Positions 12,073 through 20,692 of a stretch of DNA of 64,000 bases are shown piece after piece; position 1 is the stretch's first letter; every line of letters begins with the position of its first letter. The notes beneath the pieces were generated by a model. The model saw only the letters and a list, made by a program, of their open reading frames with translations, made no database searches and was not told the origin of the DNA. The position numbers and the translations under genes were made by a program. The stretch is from Ustilaginoidea virens (lineage: Eukaryota; Ascomycota; Sordariomycetes; Hypocreales; Clavicipitaceae): positions 1,302,001 through 1,366,000 of the forward strand of contig NC_057321.1 in assembly GCF_000687475.1 (NCBI RefSeq), read 5' to 3'.

Positions 12073-13278
12073 TGAAGCGGGAACCCCTACCGCATTATCG
12101 CGGCCAGGTCCTCCGCATAGACCCCCCCCAAGGCCGGCCTTTGGCAGTGACGGAGGATGACCGGCCAACGGTATCAACCATTTCGACAATGACGAGCGCG
12201 TCTGCTACAAGCCCGGAGAACAAGTTGTCAGCGATGGCCTACACGCCCGGCAATAGTAATGCCTTTCCCACGCCTGTCAGTGCGAACCCGCAGCCTCCGC
12301 CGTTTGGAGAGAGGATGAGCAAGGAGTATCAGCGAGTACCTCCCCTGCATGATCTCAGCAGAGGAAGCGAGCCAGAGACGCCGCATTCGAGCAATCATCT
12401 GCCACAAATCAACATCTTGCACCCAACTCGCACCAGCAGTCCAACACCTCCTCATCCACCGCCACCGCCACCACCGCCACCGCAGCAGCCGCCAGCGTCG
12501 TCGTCGTCGTCGTCAAATGCCCAAGTCGCCGCTCAGTTGGTCCTGTCGCACACGCCGTACCCCCAACGCCGGACGCAAAAGGAGGAAATGCTATCTGGAC
12601 GACACTTTTATCCCTTTGACAAGGAGCTGTGCCTGGAACGGGAACGATGTGCGGCAGCGTGCTGGAGGTTTAACAACCTGACGACGCCTCCTACGAACGG
12701 AGTATCTCCGGAAGAACGAGCCCGACTGTTTCTGGAAATCCTTCAACCGCGAGACCCAGTGCGCATCTCACCAGCCGAGGCCTCTCCGGTCACCAATGTC
12801 GGCCGCGTCGGCCGTCACGTCGCTGTCGAAACCCCCTTTACCTGCGACTATGGCTACAACATCTCGATTGGTCATCATGTTGTCGTTGGACGCAACTGTA
12901 CCATCAACGACGTCTGCGAGGTGAGGATTGGAGACAACTGCGTGATTGGGCCCAACGTTAGCCTCTTTACGGCCTCGCTTCCCATTGACCCAAAGAAGCG
13001 TCAAGGAGGTCAAAGCCCGCAGTTTGGGAGGGGAATCACCATTGAGCAGGACTGTTGGATCGGTGGAGGCGCCATGATTCTTCCGGGTCGCACCATCGGC
13101 AAGGGGAGCACGGTAGGTGCTGGATCCATCGTTACCAAGGTAAGCGCAGGATATCACCCACCTCTTTGGACGTTGAAGATGCCGATGGCTAACTGGGTGA
13201 CCCAAGGATGTTCCACCCTTTACCGTTGTGGCAGGCAACCCAGCGCGAGTTCTCCGAGGAATTGGCATTGCACCATGA
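11007..13278 (+). CDS. Zn2Cys6 DNA-binding protein fused to a maltose/galactoside O-acetyltransferase-like domain
   Basis: Exons 11007-11769, 11869-13139 and 13207-13278 give 701 aa. Intron 1 (99 bp, branch GCTAACG) splits the fourth Cys codon. Intron 2 (67 bp) has branch GCTAACT. Residues 238-265 form a perfect CX2CX6CX6CX2CX6C binuclear zinc cluster, preceded by a basic KKRKRNFSNRTKTG segment. A Pro/Ser-rich linker with poly-Pro (about 300-490) leads to a Mac-type cap (EEMLSGRHFYPFDKELCLER, about 493-550). A left-handed beta-helix of hexapeptide repeats follows (about 560-701), ending VVAGNPARVLRGIG as in MAT/GAT/NodL enzymes. At the catalytic His position (TATHPLD in maltose acetyltransferase) this protein reads TASLPID, so Leu625 replaces His and catalysis looks lost. 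A ligand-sensing or assembly role for the acetyltransferase fold is inference. Confidence 0.9.
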
Positions 13279-13870
13279 TGATTCGCATGTTGTGGGAGCT
13301 ATGGCTTTTTTTTTTTTTTTTTTTCTTTTTTTTCTTTTTGAGAGAGAGATTTCTCATTTTCTTTGCTCCTTTGTCTTTTGTCTTTTGTTTTTATTTTATT
13401 TATTTGTTTTATTTTCCAAGCTGGTTGGAGGGGGGAAAGGAAAAGGAAAAGGAAAAGGGGGGTTGGTTATTTTCCTAGTTCATCTCGTGCCATGATACCC
13501 AAGTGTACGACCGACATGCCAAATTTTGTGTAATAGTAGCTGCCTCATAGCAAAGCAGTAAGCAGAAAAGCAGGAACCAAAGTGTTTTACGTGGCGACTG
13601 GTTCGTCGCGAGTTTCTGGGTTTCTTCTTGGGAGTTGGGAGGTGGTTTTGGCGGATGCTGGGCGGAATAGGTTGTGTGACTGAATAACCAAGTGCTTTGA
13701 GCTTGTAATCACAGCATGCCGACTATGCGACACGCTGTTGCTCACGCAGGTTGTTGTTGGCCGCGGTACAATGCCTACCTGGTACCTGGTGACGTGTTGC
13801 CGCCAAGATGGCTGGGCAACGATGCATCACGGCCTGCAAAGGGAGTTTGACGAAGCGAGCCACAGCGGCT
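13279..13870. other. 3' flank of the regulator gene; no gene seen
   Basis: After the stop at 13278 there is a T-rich tract (13306-13340) and a pyrimidine-rich stretch to about 13480, probably 3' UTR and terminator. The sequence to 13870 has normal composition and no coding frame I can support. Confidence 0.45.
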
Positions 13871-14100
13871 GATGACGCGCCCCTTGTCGAGAGAGCTTCG
13901 GAGAGCCCTGGGTAAGGATGTTGATACTTATAAAGGATGTCTGAGGAACGAGCTATAATAGCTGACGACCCGCTACGTATAAGAGAGCTCCGGAGAGGTC
14001 CAGGTAAGGATATTAATGCTTATAAAGGATATCCGAGGAGCGAGTTATAATAGCTGACGACGCGTCCCTCGGTTGAGAAACTTCGAGAGGAAGGGCCCCT
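13871..14100. repeat. decayed ~93-bp tandem repeat, 2.4 copies
   Basis: Copies begin at 13871 (GATGACGCG), 13964 (GACGACCCG) and 14056 (GACGACGCG), so the period is 93 then 92 bp. Copies 1 and 2 share GGTAAGGAT, CTTATAAAGGAT and TATAATAGCTGA blocks. In the second half of the unit every difference between copies 1 and 2 is a transition (G/A or C/T), consistent with repeat-induced point mutation. Copy 3 is truncated after about 40 bp. It lies between the 3' ends of two convergent genes. Origin (old LTR fragment or local duplication) is unknown. Confidence 0.7.
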
Positions 14101-14270
14101 CGAGCAATATTGCACACTGCATATCCTCTCTGCAATACATATGGTATACAAAAACAGCTCTGTAGGCGGAAATGGACGGTCCGCACGGCCCAGCCGCCCG
14201 TCACCCAGGCTCGCAGCTCTGCGTCTGCTCCGTCTTCTTCCTGAACCCACGTGCGTCTGCTCCATCTTCC

Positions 14271-16913
14271 TCATGACACCCCTGCGTCCTGCTCCATCTT
14301 CCTCATGTTATCGTCAATCATGTGCTCCATCATCTCCAGCGCCCGGCCCTGGTTCCGCAGCTTCCCGAACGCGCGGAACGTGTAAATGTCGGGCTGCAGC
14401 CCCGCGGCCTCCATGTCCTGCAGGGCGCCGACCGTCCGGACCAGGTCCTGCATGGAGGCGTAGCCCTTGGTGAGCGTGTTCCACGTGACCAGGTTGGGCT
14501 GGAGGCCGTTCTCGCGCATGACCTGCAGGACCTGCTCGGCGAGGGCGGCCTCGCGGTTGTGCATCAGGCCCCGCAGGAGGATGGAGAAGGTGAGGACCGT
14601 GGGCGCGGGGTGGACGCGCGCCGGGGCCGGGGCCGGGCCCGGGCCCGGGCGCAGCTGGTCCTTGAGCATGTCGCCGAGGACGGCGAGGGCCGGCCTGGTG
14701 AGGCCGCGGTGCTCCGTCATGGCGAGGATGAGGGTGTCGTGGATGAGGGTGCCCTGGTTGCGGACGAGCTGCGACGCCGTGGCCAGGGAGGGGTTGCGGG
14801 CCTGGTCTTCCAGCCGCGACTTGAAGAAGCCGTAGTAGGCGAGGAGGTCGTACGGCTGCTGCAGGCCGCGGATGTAGGCGCGCAGCAGGATGGCGACGCT
14901 CGTCAGCGACGGCTGCAGCTTGGCCGTGCCGGCGGAGAAGACGCGGTCGGCCAGGGGCACAATCGTCCTCTCAAAGTCCCACGCCGGCCGCGGCGGCCGG
15001 CCGCCGGCGGTCGCGCTCGGCGCCAGCCCCTCCTCCTCCTGATGGGCGGCCGGGTCGCCGCCGCCGCCGCCGCCGCCGCCGCTGCTGCCCAGGAGAAAGG
15101 GCAGCGAGTCCGGCAGCCACCACTGGAGCGGCTCCAGGTCAAACCTTTTGGCGTACAGGCCTAGCAGGGTGGCGAAGAGGGCCGCGCCGCGCCGCTGCTG
15201 CAGGGAGGCCCCCCTCTCCCTCGTCTCCGCTTCGGCAAAGTAGAAGACGCTGTGGAGGGTGTTGTCGAGAACGTCCACCAGGGGCACGTCGGCCAGCTTG
15301 GCCACGTCCACGGCTCTGGCGACGGCGTCGACGCTGAGGCTGGCCTTGGCTCCGCGGAACAATGTCCTCCACGCCTTGGGGTCCAGCCGCACCCCGGACT
15401 CGGAGAAGAGCAGGGCGAGCCGGATGGCTTCCTCGGCCTCGCCGTGCTGGCAGAGCGAGTCGAGAAAGGCGGTCGAGCTGAGGACGTTGAGCGTGAAGCC
15501 CCTCTCGATGAAGTACTCGAGCGCGGCCTTGGCATCGTCCACGGTGAAGCTGGGCTGCTGCTGCTCCGCCTCGCCGCCCTCGGGGGCCTTGCAGTGCAGC
15601 AGCGAGGTGATGACGCTCGAGGGCCGCGCCTCGCTGAGATCCGCCCCGGCGTCCGAGAGGCCCTTGAGGATCCCGAGGGCGGCGTCCTTGTGCGCCGGCT
15701 CCGCGGCCAGGTTGCTGGCGAACTGGATCAGCGTGTTGGCGTGGAGCTTGTAGCGCGACGCCCGGAGCAGCTCGTACAGCTCGCGCGCCTGAGCGCCCGG
15801 CAAGGCCTTGGCAAACAGCCCAAACACCCGCTGGCTGAAGGGGACGTGGCCGGCGGGGCAGCCCGAGACGATCCTGCGCAAAACGTCCATGGTTTCCTCG
15901 GCCCGGAGGGCCCTCTCCCGCGCCGCCCCGCCCGCCTCCCGCTGCCGCAGGTGGCGGGCTGCGAAGAGCAGCACGTCGTTGATGGCGTACCCGGGAGGCC
16001 AGGGGTCGAGCGTCGCGTCCAGCACGCCGACCGCCCTCCCTGGGTCCAGGGACATTGCCGACAGCATGACCAGGGGCCACTGCTTCCTCCGGCTCTGCTC
16101 GTCCAGCCCCCGCCACGCCGCGCGCATGCCCGCCACGCCGGCGTGCTCCAGCAGCCATTCCGCGTTGCGCTTCCACGGCCGCGGCCGCTCGCGGCAGCTC
16201 GCGAGTTTGCGGAACCGCGCCTTCCACGCGTTGAACGCTTTCCGCACCGACAGCAGCTCGGTCCCGGAGCTCTGGTGCCGCAGGTAACCCCACTGGAAGC
16301 GCTTGCTTACGTCGGCCCTTACGTTGCCGGGCGGACGTCTCCGACGACGACGACACCACCTCTGGCCTGCGTGCCACTTGTCGATTAGCGCGACTCTTGC
16401 TCTGGGTCGGGTCATGGTCCTTTGCGTGGCGGGCATCGCTTTCCTGCGCAGCGCCGCACCGGGCGACTCCTTTCCCGTCGTGGCTGCGCGGTCCGGGGAC
16501 TGTTTGCCTCTGAATCGGGCCCCGGCGAGGTTTCTCTTCCTCTGCGCGGCAGGGCCTGCTTCCCCGCGAGACGGCAGGAGCGGCGTGCCGGCGTGCTGGG
16601 GAGAATACGACGCCTCTCCCGCGGCTGCGTGGCTCGAGGGTTGTGGGAGAGCAGCCGGCGTCGAGACGAGTCTGCAGGAGCCTGTTGCTGTTGCTGCTGC
16701 TGCTGCTGCTGCTGCGAAACGGTACGCAAACTCGGCATCCGGGCCTGCATCGTCGCGGAATCTGCTCGGCATCGCCCTGGCGCTGCTTTCGGGGGGGCAT
16801 GTGGCGGGACTGGTCGAGAGCAGACGTCGTCGCGACCTGCTCAGCGACGGCTGCGGCCCGTGAGGAGCACTGCGCCATGCGGCGCTCGCGCGGCAAAGAC
16901 AAGTAGCACGCAT
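14271..16913 (-). CDS. mitochondrial pentatricopeptide-repeat (PPR) protein
   Basis: An uninterrupted minus-strand frame of 880 aa from the ATG at 16913, or 931 aa from 17066. The 16913 start (MRATCLCRASAAWRSAP) is preferred because it gives an Arg/Ala/Ser-rich presequence typical of mitochondrial import; the extra 51 residues upstream are low complexity. The C-terminal 100 residues hold at least two good PPR units: TFSILLRGLMHN...VMRENGLQPN and VTWNTLTKGY...DMEAAGLQPD. The middle is helical and probably made of degenerate PPRs. Poly-Ala (CTG/GCA repeats near 16690-16715) and poly-Gly (near 15061-15080) insertions interrupt it. PPR proteins bind organellar RNA to control maturation or translation. 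The target cannot be read from sequence, and I cannot assign a named yeast orthologue. Confidence 0.85.
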   Translation of the reverse strand: MRATCLCRASAAWRSAPHGPQPSLSRSRRRLLSTSPATCPPESSARAMPSRFRDDAGPDAEFAYRFAAAAAAAATATGSCRLVSTPAALPQPSSHAAAGEASYSPQHAGTPLLPSRGEAGPAAQRKRNLAGARFRGKQSPDRAATTGKESPGAALRRKAMPATQRTMTRPRARVALIDKWHAGQRWCRRRRRRPPGNVRADVSKRFQWGYLRHQSSGTELLSVRKAFNAWKARFRKLASCRERPRPWKRNAEWLLEHAGVAGMRAAWRGLDEQSRRKQWPLVMLSAMSLDPGRAVGVLDATLDPWPPGYAINDVLLFAARHLRQREAGGAARERALRAEETMDVLRRIVSGCPAGHVPFSQRVFGLFAKALPGAQARELYELLRASRYKLHANTLIQFASNLAAEPAHKDAALGILKGLSDAGADLSEARPSSVITSLLHCKAPEGGEAEQQQPSFTVDDAKAALEYFIERGFTLNVLSSTAFLDSLCQHGEAEEAIRLALLFSESGVRLDPKAWRTLFRGAKASLSVDAVARAVDVAKLADVPLVDVLDNTLHSVFYFAEAETRERGASLQQRRGAALFATLLGLYAKRFDLEPLQWWLPDSLPFLLGSSGGGGGGGGDPAAHQEEEGLAPSATAGGRPPRPAWDFERTIVPLADRVFSAGTAKLQPSLTSVAILLRAYIRGLQQPYDLLAYYGFFKSRLEDQARNPSLATASQLVRNQGTLIHDTLILAMTEHRGLTRPALAVLGDMLKDQLRPGPGPAPAPARVHPAPTVLTFSILLRGLMHNREAALAEQVLQVMRENGLQPNLVTWNTLTKGYASMQDLVRTVGALQDMEAAGLQPDIYTFRAFGKLRNQGRALEMMEHMIDDNMRKMEQDAGVS

Positions 16914-17468
16914 TGTCGGACCGGCTAACCGATGGCGGAGAAGTCCGGCGGCATTGCTCGGGGCACCAGTTGGGGGCGAAGAGGATCTATTTGCCGGGGG
17001 TCGCTCGCTCGTCGGGGCTCTTGCCCGGGTTGGTTTGTCGGTAAAAGGTTGCTTTTCAGCAGGCAATGGTTTGGGGGGGGGGGAGTTTGACGCCGATTCA
17101 AAATATTTTCATGTAGCGGCTCGTAGGGGCTTGAGTGACATCAATGTGAACGAACGGTGCCTTTTTTTTTAGTGGAGGTGCCAGCCGCCGCGCGCCAAAA
17201 CCGCCGGCGGCGGCTATTCGGCGTCAACCGCGCTACATGACAGCTGCTGCTAGTCTCTTTTTTTCTTCAACCGCAACGCAACGCGACGCAACGCAATCGC
17301 AAACGCAACGCAAACGCAACGCAATCGCAAACGCAACGCAAACGCGGCAAATGCAGTGCTAAATGCTGCCCTCCCCCCACCCCCCGCCAAAAACGGCAAC
17401 GGCTTCCACTCACCCAACTTCTGGCCCGGAGACAAGTCATCCACCGCTCCGACACCGCACGACCCGCC
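16914..17468. promoter_or_regulatory. divergent promoter PPR / cwf18 with ACGCAA array
   Basis: The 555 bp between the two start codons contain a G run (17069-17078), a T run (17162-17170) and a dense array of ACGCAA/ATCGCAA units at 17271-17349. The array lies about 120-200 bp upstream of the cwf18 ATG and is on the plus strand. It could be a factor-binding array or just a simple repeat. Confidence 0.5.
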
Positions 17469-18092
17469 ATGTCGTCCCTAAACACGCTGAGTTTGCAAGC
17501 CGAGGCCCGCAAATCGCGCCTCGCTGCCTTGAGAAGCCTCAAGCGGAAGCAGCCCGCTGACGAGGGTGCTCCCTCGGACGACCCGGCAGGGCAACCTCGC
17601 CCGGAAGAGCCCGACGTCGCACGGTCCCATCTCTCCGGGCGAAACTACGATCCGGAAACGCGGGGTCCCAAGCTGGGATTCGACCAAGCCCCCAGCGAGA
17701 ACTTGGAGCAGCCGACTCTGGAGGAACAGGCGGCCGAGGTGGAAGCCAAGATCAGGCAGCAAGCGGCCGAAGACGCGCAGGATGACAAGGGACTCGACCT
17801 GTTCAAGCTGCAGCCCAAGAAACCCAACTGGGACCTGAAGCGAAACCTCGAGGCAAAAATGCAGATGCTCAACGTGCGGACCGATAATGCCGTGGCGAGG
17901 CTTGTTCGCGAGAGAATCACCGGCGCGCAAAAGGCAGCTACGGGCTCGACAGCCGCGGACCAAGACCAGGGCGAGGAGGGTGCGGTCGGCATGGACGGCG
18001 TTGCTCTTGTGGAGGGGCTGAGGGTGAGAGAGCGGGAGGAAAAGGAGGAGGAGAGCAGGGAGCGGCAAGAGGAGGACGCCCTGGTGGCATGA
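17469..18092 (+). CDS. cwf18: pre-mRNA splicing factor Cwf18 / CCDC12 family
   Basis: A single-exon protein of 207 aa. It starts MSSLNTLSLQAEARKSRLAALRSLKRKQ and carries the family-defining segments SGRNYDPETRGPKLGF (about 56-71) and LDLFKLQPKKPNWDLKRNLEAKMQ followed by LNVRTDNAVARLVRERI (about 109-150). This is the cwf18 domain found in fission yeast Cwf18 and human CCDC12, a small component of the activated spliceosome and NineTeen-associated complex. The C-terminus is an acidic/basic helical tail. Length and architecture match fungal orthologues. The start is supported because the conserved block begins a few residues in. It is transcribed away from the PPR gene. Confidence 0.93.
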   Translation: MSSLNTLSLQAEARKSRLAALRSLKRKQPADEGAPSDDPAGQPRPEEPDVARSHLSGRNYDPETRGPKLGFDQAPSENLEQPTLEEQAAEVEAKIRQQAAEDAQDDKGLDLFKLQPKKPNWDLKRNLEAKMQMLNVRTDNAVARLVRERITGAQKAATGSTAADQDQGEEGAVGMDGVALVEGLRVREREEKEEESRERQEEDALVA

Positions 18093-18224
18093 GGTCGTGT
18101 ACTTTGCTTACGCCTTGCTGAATCTTGGGTTTTCCGGTTGGAGTTTGCATATTGGTCATTAGGGGGCCCCCTGGTGTTTATACATCCTGAATTTATACAG
18201 TAAAATTTGATACCCATGGGCGAC

Positions 18225-19212
18225 CTACCTGCCTTGATTCAGGGACTGCGTGAGTGCCAACCTCCGACTAAAGGGGCTCAGGCTGCGCTCACGAGGTGGC
18301 GGTGGTCTCGAGTCTTGCGTCCTTGGGCCGTCATTGCGACGCCTCCTCTCTGGGTTGACACGCTTTTCTTCCCTTTCCTTCGGCCGTTCAGGCGACTGTG
18401 ATGCGTAGGATACGCGCTGCCTGGTCTCTGCAGCATCTTCAAGGTCGCGGCGCGACCTTCGCACCCGTTCGGAGTCATGCGATTCCCCGCGACTCCTGTA
18501 AACTCGAGCCCGAGTCCTGTTCCGCGGGGGCGAACGACTGTCTCTTGACGGTGAAGGATGACGCCGAACAGGGGAGGGGCTGCGACTGTGCCTTTGCCCT
18601 GACTGCACCCTCTGCACCCTCTGCCCCTTCTGCCCCCTCCTGTCACCATCATCTAGAGAGTGGCTGCGTCTGCTTCTTTGGCGCGGTGAGGGCCTCGCAC
18701 CACGCCTAGGTGAAGGACGGTCCCTCGAGGCACTCGAGGAGATGGTAGAAGTACGACCAGACGAGAGTGAGCGACGTCTCTTGGGCGATGGTGGCGCATC
18801 TTCCTCGTCGCGCCCGTCGAGGTCCCGTTGCCGAGCACGTTCAGCTTCCTGCTTGGCCAGAATCTCATCCGCCACCCCTTGCCTGGGACAGACTGTCAGT
18901 AGGGAGGGATGACAAGCCTTTCATCAACACGAACTGACTTCTTTTCCAGGAGATTCAGAGTATCGCTGGTGAGTTTGGGTACAAGTTGGGGATTCCGCAG
19001 CTGCTGCGATCTTGACGGACGCGATACGTATGGCCTTTCTTGCGAAGACGCCTTGCACTCATACGAATAGTGACGTGGGGAGATTGTTAGCTCGGGAGCA
19101 CCGTAAACAATATCGACCACGGGCTAGACTTATCTCGTTTCAAGCACTTTTGACACTGAACATTGGCGGGCGTTGAGCGGGAAGGCCCGGCTCGCCCTCT
19201 GTATGCGTGCAT
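18225..19212 (-). CDS. ZCCHC10-like zinc-knuckle, RS-rich protein
   Basis: Exons (minus strand) 19212-19134, 19074-18939 and 18882-18225 give 290 aa. Exon 1 starts at the ATG at 19212, with stop codons upstream in the same frame. It encodes PANVQCQKCLKR, and exon 2 opens with the rest of Gly plus HYSYECKASSQERPYVSRPS. Together they make a CX2CX4HX4C zinc knuckle followed by the YVSRPSRSQQL segment, the pattern of ZCCHC10-type proteins. The first intron must be 19133-19075, which begins ATAAGT and ends AC (see the separate entry). Intron 2 (18938-18883) is GTCAGT...CTGAC...CAG. Exon 3 encodes a coiled-coil-like KQGVADEILAKQEAERAR segment and about 200 residues rich in RS/RSP/SPxR, typical of nuclear speckle/splicing proteins. 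It is convergent with cwf18. A role in splicing or RNA binding is inference. Confidence 0.82.
19075..19133 (-). other. apparent U2-type AT-AC intron
   Basis: The 59-nt intron of the zinc-knuckle gene reads GAG|ATAAGT at its 5' end and GAGCTAACAATCTCCCCAC|GT at its 3' end. It has a consensus CTAAC branch site 11 nt before the acceptor. Only this pair of junctions restores the zinc knuckle (CLKR|GHYSYEC). The unspliced frame reaches a TAA inside the intron, and no GT-AG choice yields the GH of the motif. ATAAGT/AC ends with otherwise ordinary fungal signals are the known U2-type AT-AC class; U12-type introns use ATATCC. Confidence 0.75.
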
Positions 19213-20692
19213 GAGTAACGCCCGTTTCTTTTATCGCTATTAGGGTCCTTTTCCGGTTTGATGGAACCCAGCCGCTATGCTTCAAGGGGAGAGAGAGAGA
19301 GAGACTACTTTGCAGGGTCCTGAGCGTGATGGTTGACTGGATGGCCCCGAGTCTTTGTCCAGAGGTGAGGATCTCACGTGATTTTCAGAGAATCCGTTTG
19401 AGGAGGAGGCGGCTGGGGGAACGTGGTGGTGCGATTTTGTGCAAGGATGTCTCAAAATTGCTCACCACTCTGCGCTGTCGGGGAGTGGTCGAACCACCAA
19501 AAACAAGACTCGGTTCGCCTCTTTTCTTCGTCGTCACGTTCTTCTTGCTCGGTTTGGTTGGTTTCTCTACGAGCGTTTCCGCCAAACGTGCTCCATAATA
19601 AGGCGAGACTCGGCCTTGCACGAACCTGGACGCCTGCTTGTGTGAGTAAGCAGTTGACTTGACATCAATAAAGTCTCAAAGACCCGCCGTGCACGTGCAG
19701 CCTGCCTGCTACACCTCCTACATAGGTAGGTACCTAGGTACATACCTTACATAGTACCTACACTACTACAGCCGTATGTAGCAGGTGCGTGCGGATACAC
19801 TACGAAAAAACTGGGCTAACCAACTAAAAAAGTCCCAGCCCGCTCCCTCGAGCTCGCCTCGCCTCGCCTCGCCTGACTCTGAAATTTGGCAACCTCGAGC
19901 ATCCTCCCCCGTCTTCTTGCTCCTGCTGGGTGTCTTGACCATACCATTGGCATCGGCATCGGCATCGGCATCGGCTCGAGTCGCACCTCTGGGTACCTCC
20001 ACCAAATTTCGTCGGGCTCGAGGGGCTCCGCCGTCGTGCAGTCGTGCGGTCGTGCAGTGCAAATTTCAGACCATCTCTCTCTGTTGCTGCTGTAAGTCTT
20101 GTCCAAACCAAACCCGCTGGTCGCGCAGACCAGACCCGACCTTTTTTGCTCTGCAGTTATCAATCCAACAACACAACAACCCCCCCCCCCCCCACCGCAA
20201 AACCTCCCTTCCTCTCCACCACACAACCTTGGTGTCGGGTCGCTTGAACCTCACCTCCTCGCCATTGCGCCATCCACACGACGTCCTTCATTACCGTCCA
20301 TGACTTCTGACGCCCTGCATTTCTAGGTCTGTCTATCGAGTGACAAGCGAGGAGGCTGCTGCCCCCTATCTTGCTGCTGCGACCAGACGACGCAGCGCAC
20401 TGGTGCCCGATTCAGAAGTTCCCAACATCACAAACGTCGGAAGCCTCGTCAAGTTCGTCACGACAATGATTGCCAACACACTCATCATCTCCTGCCCTTC
20501 CGTGTCGATCGATTCTGCCTTTTGATTTTCGATTCTCTCACTGTCCATTTCTGTGTACTTGGTCCGGTGAAGTGCGATTCCTGTTTGACCAAATCCTTGG
20601 CGCGACTCATCTGCAGATTTCCTCTTGTTAGACTTTGATCATCATCAGCGTTGGCTTGCGTTGGATATTCCAGCGCTCTCATTCTCCTTACC
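19213..20692. other. upstream region of the R3H-SUZ gene
   Basis: No gene is seen here. A TAGGTAGGTACCTAGGTA motif lies at 19723-19740. There is a GCCTC/CTCGC-type short repeat near 19855-19875 and four CATCGG units at about 19948-19972. The plus strand becomes C/T-rich from about 19.85 kb to the ATG at 20693, with C14 near 20180-20193, suggesting a long 5' leader of the R3H-SUZ gene. A CACGTGAT site at 19375 could serve either neighbour. Confidence 0.45.

Noticed and set aside
14322..16388. Long plus-strand open frames opposite the PPR gene
   Set aside because: Antisense of codon-biased PPR sequence; no recognisable domain, while the minus frame has clear PPR units.
18896..19120. Separate small gene starting MVDIVYGAPEL
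   Set aside because: Its first residues come from the AT-AC intron; from RHYSYEC onward it is exon 2 of the zinc-knuckle gene.
19075..19133. Canonical GT-AG splicing of the first zinc-knuckle intron
   Set aside because: Using the GT inside ATAAGT leaves no AG acceptor that restores the Gly-His of the knuckle; the nearest one leads straight to a stop.
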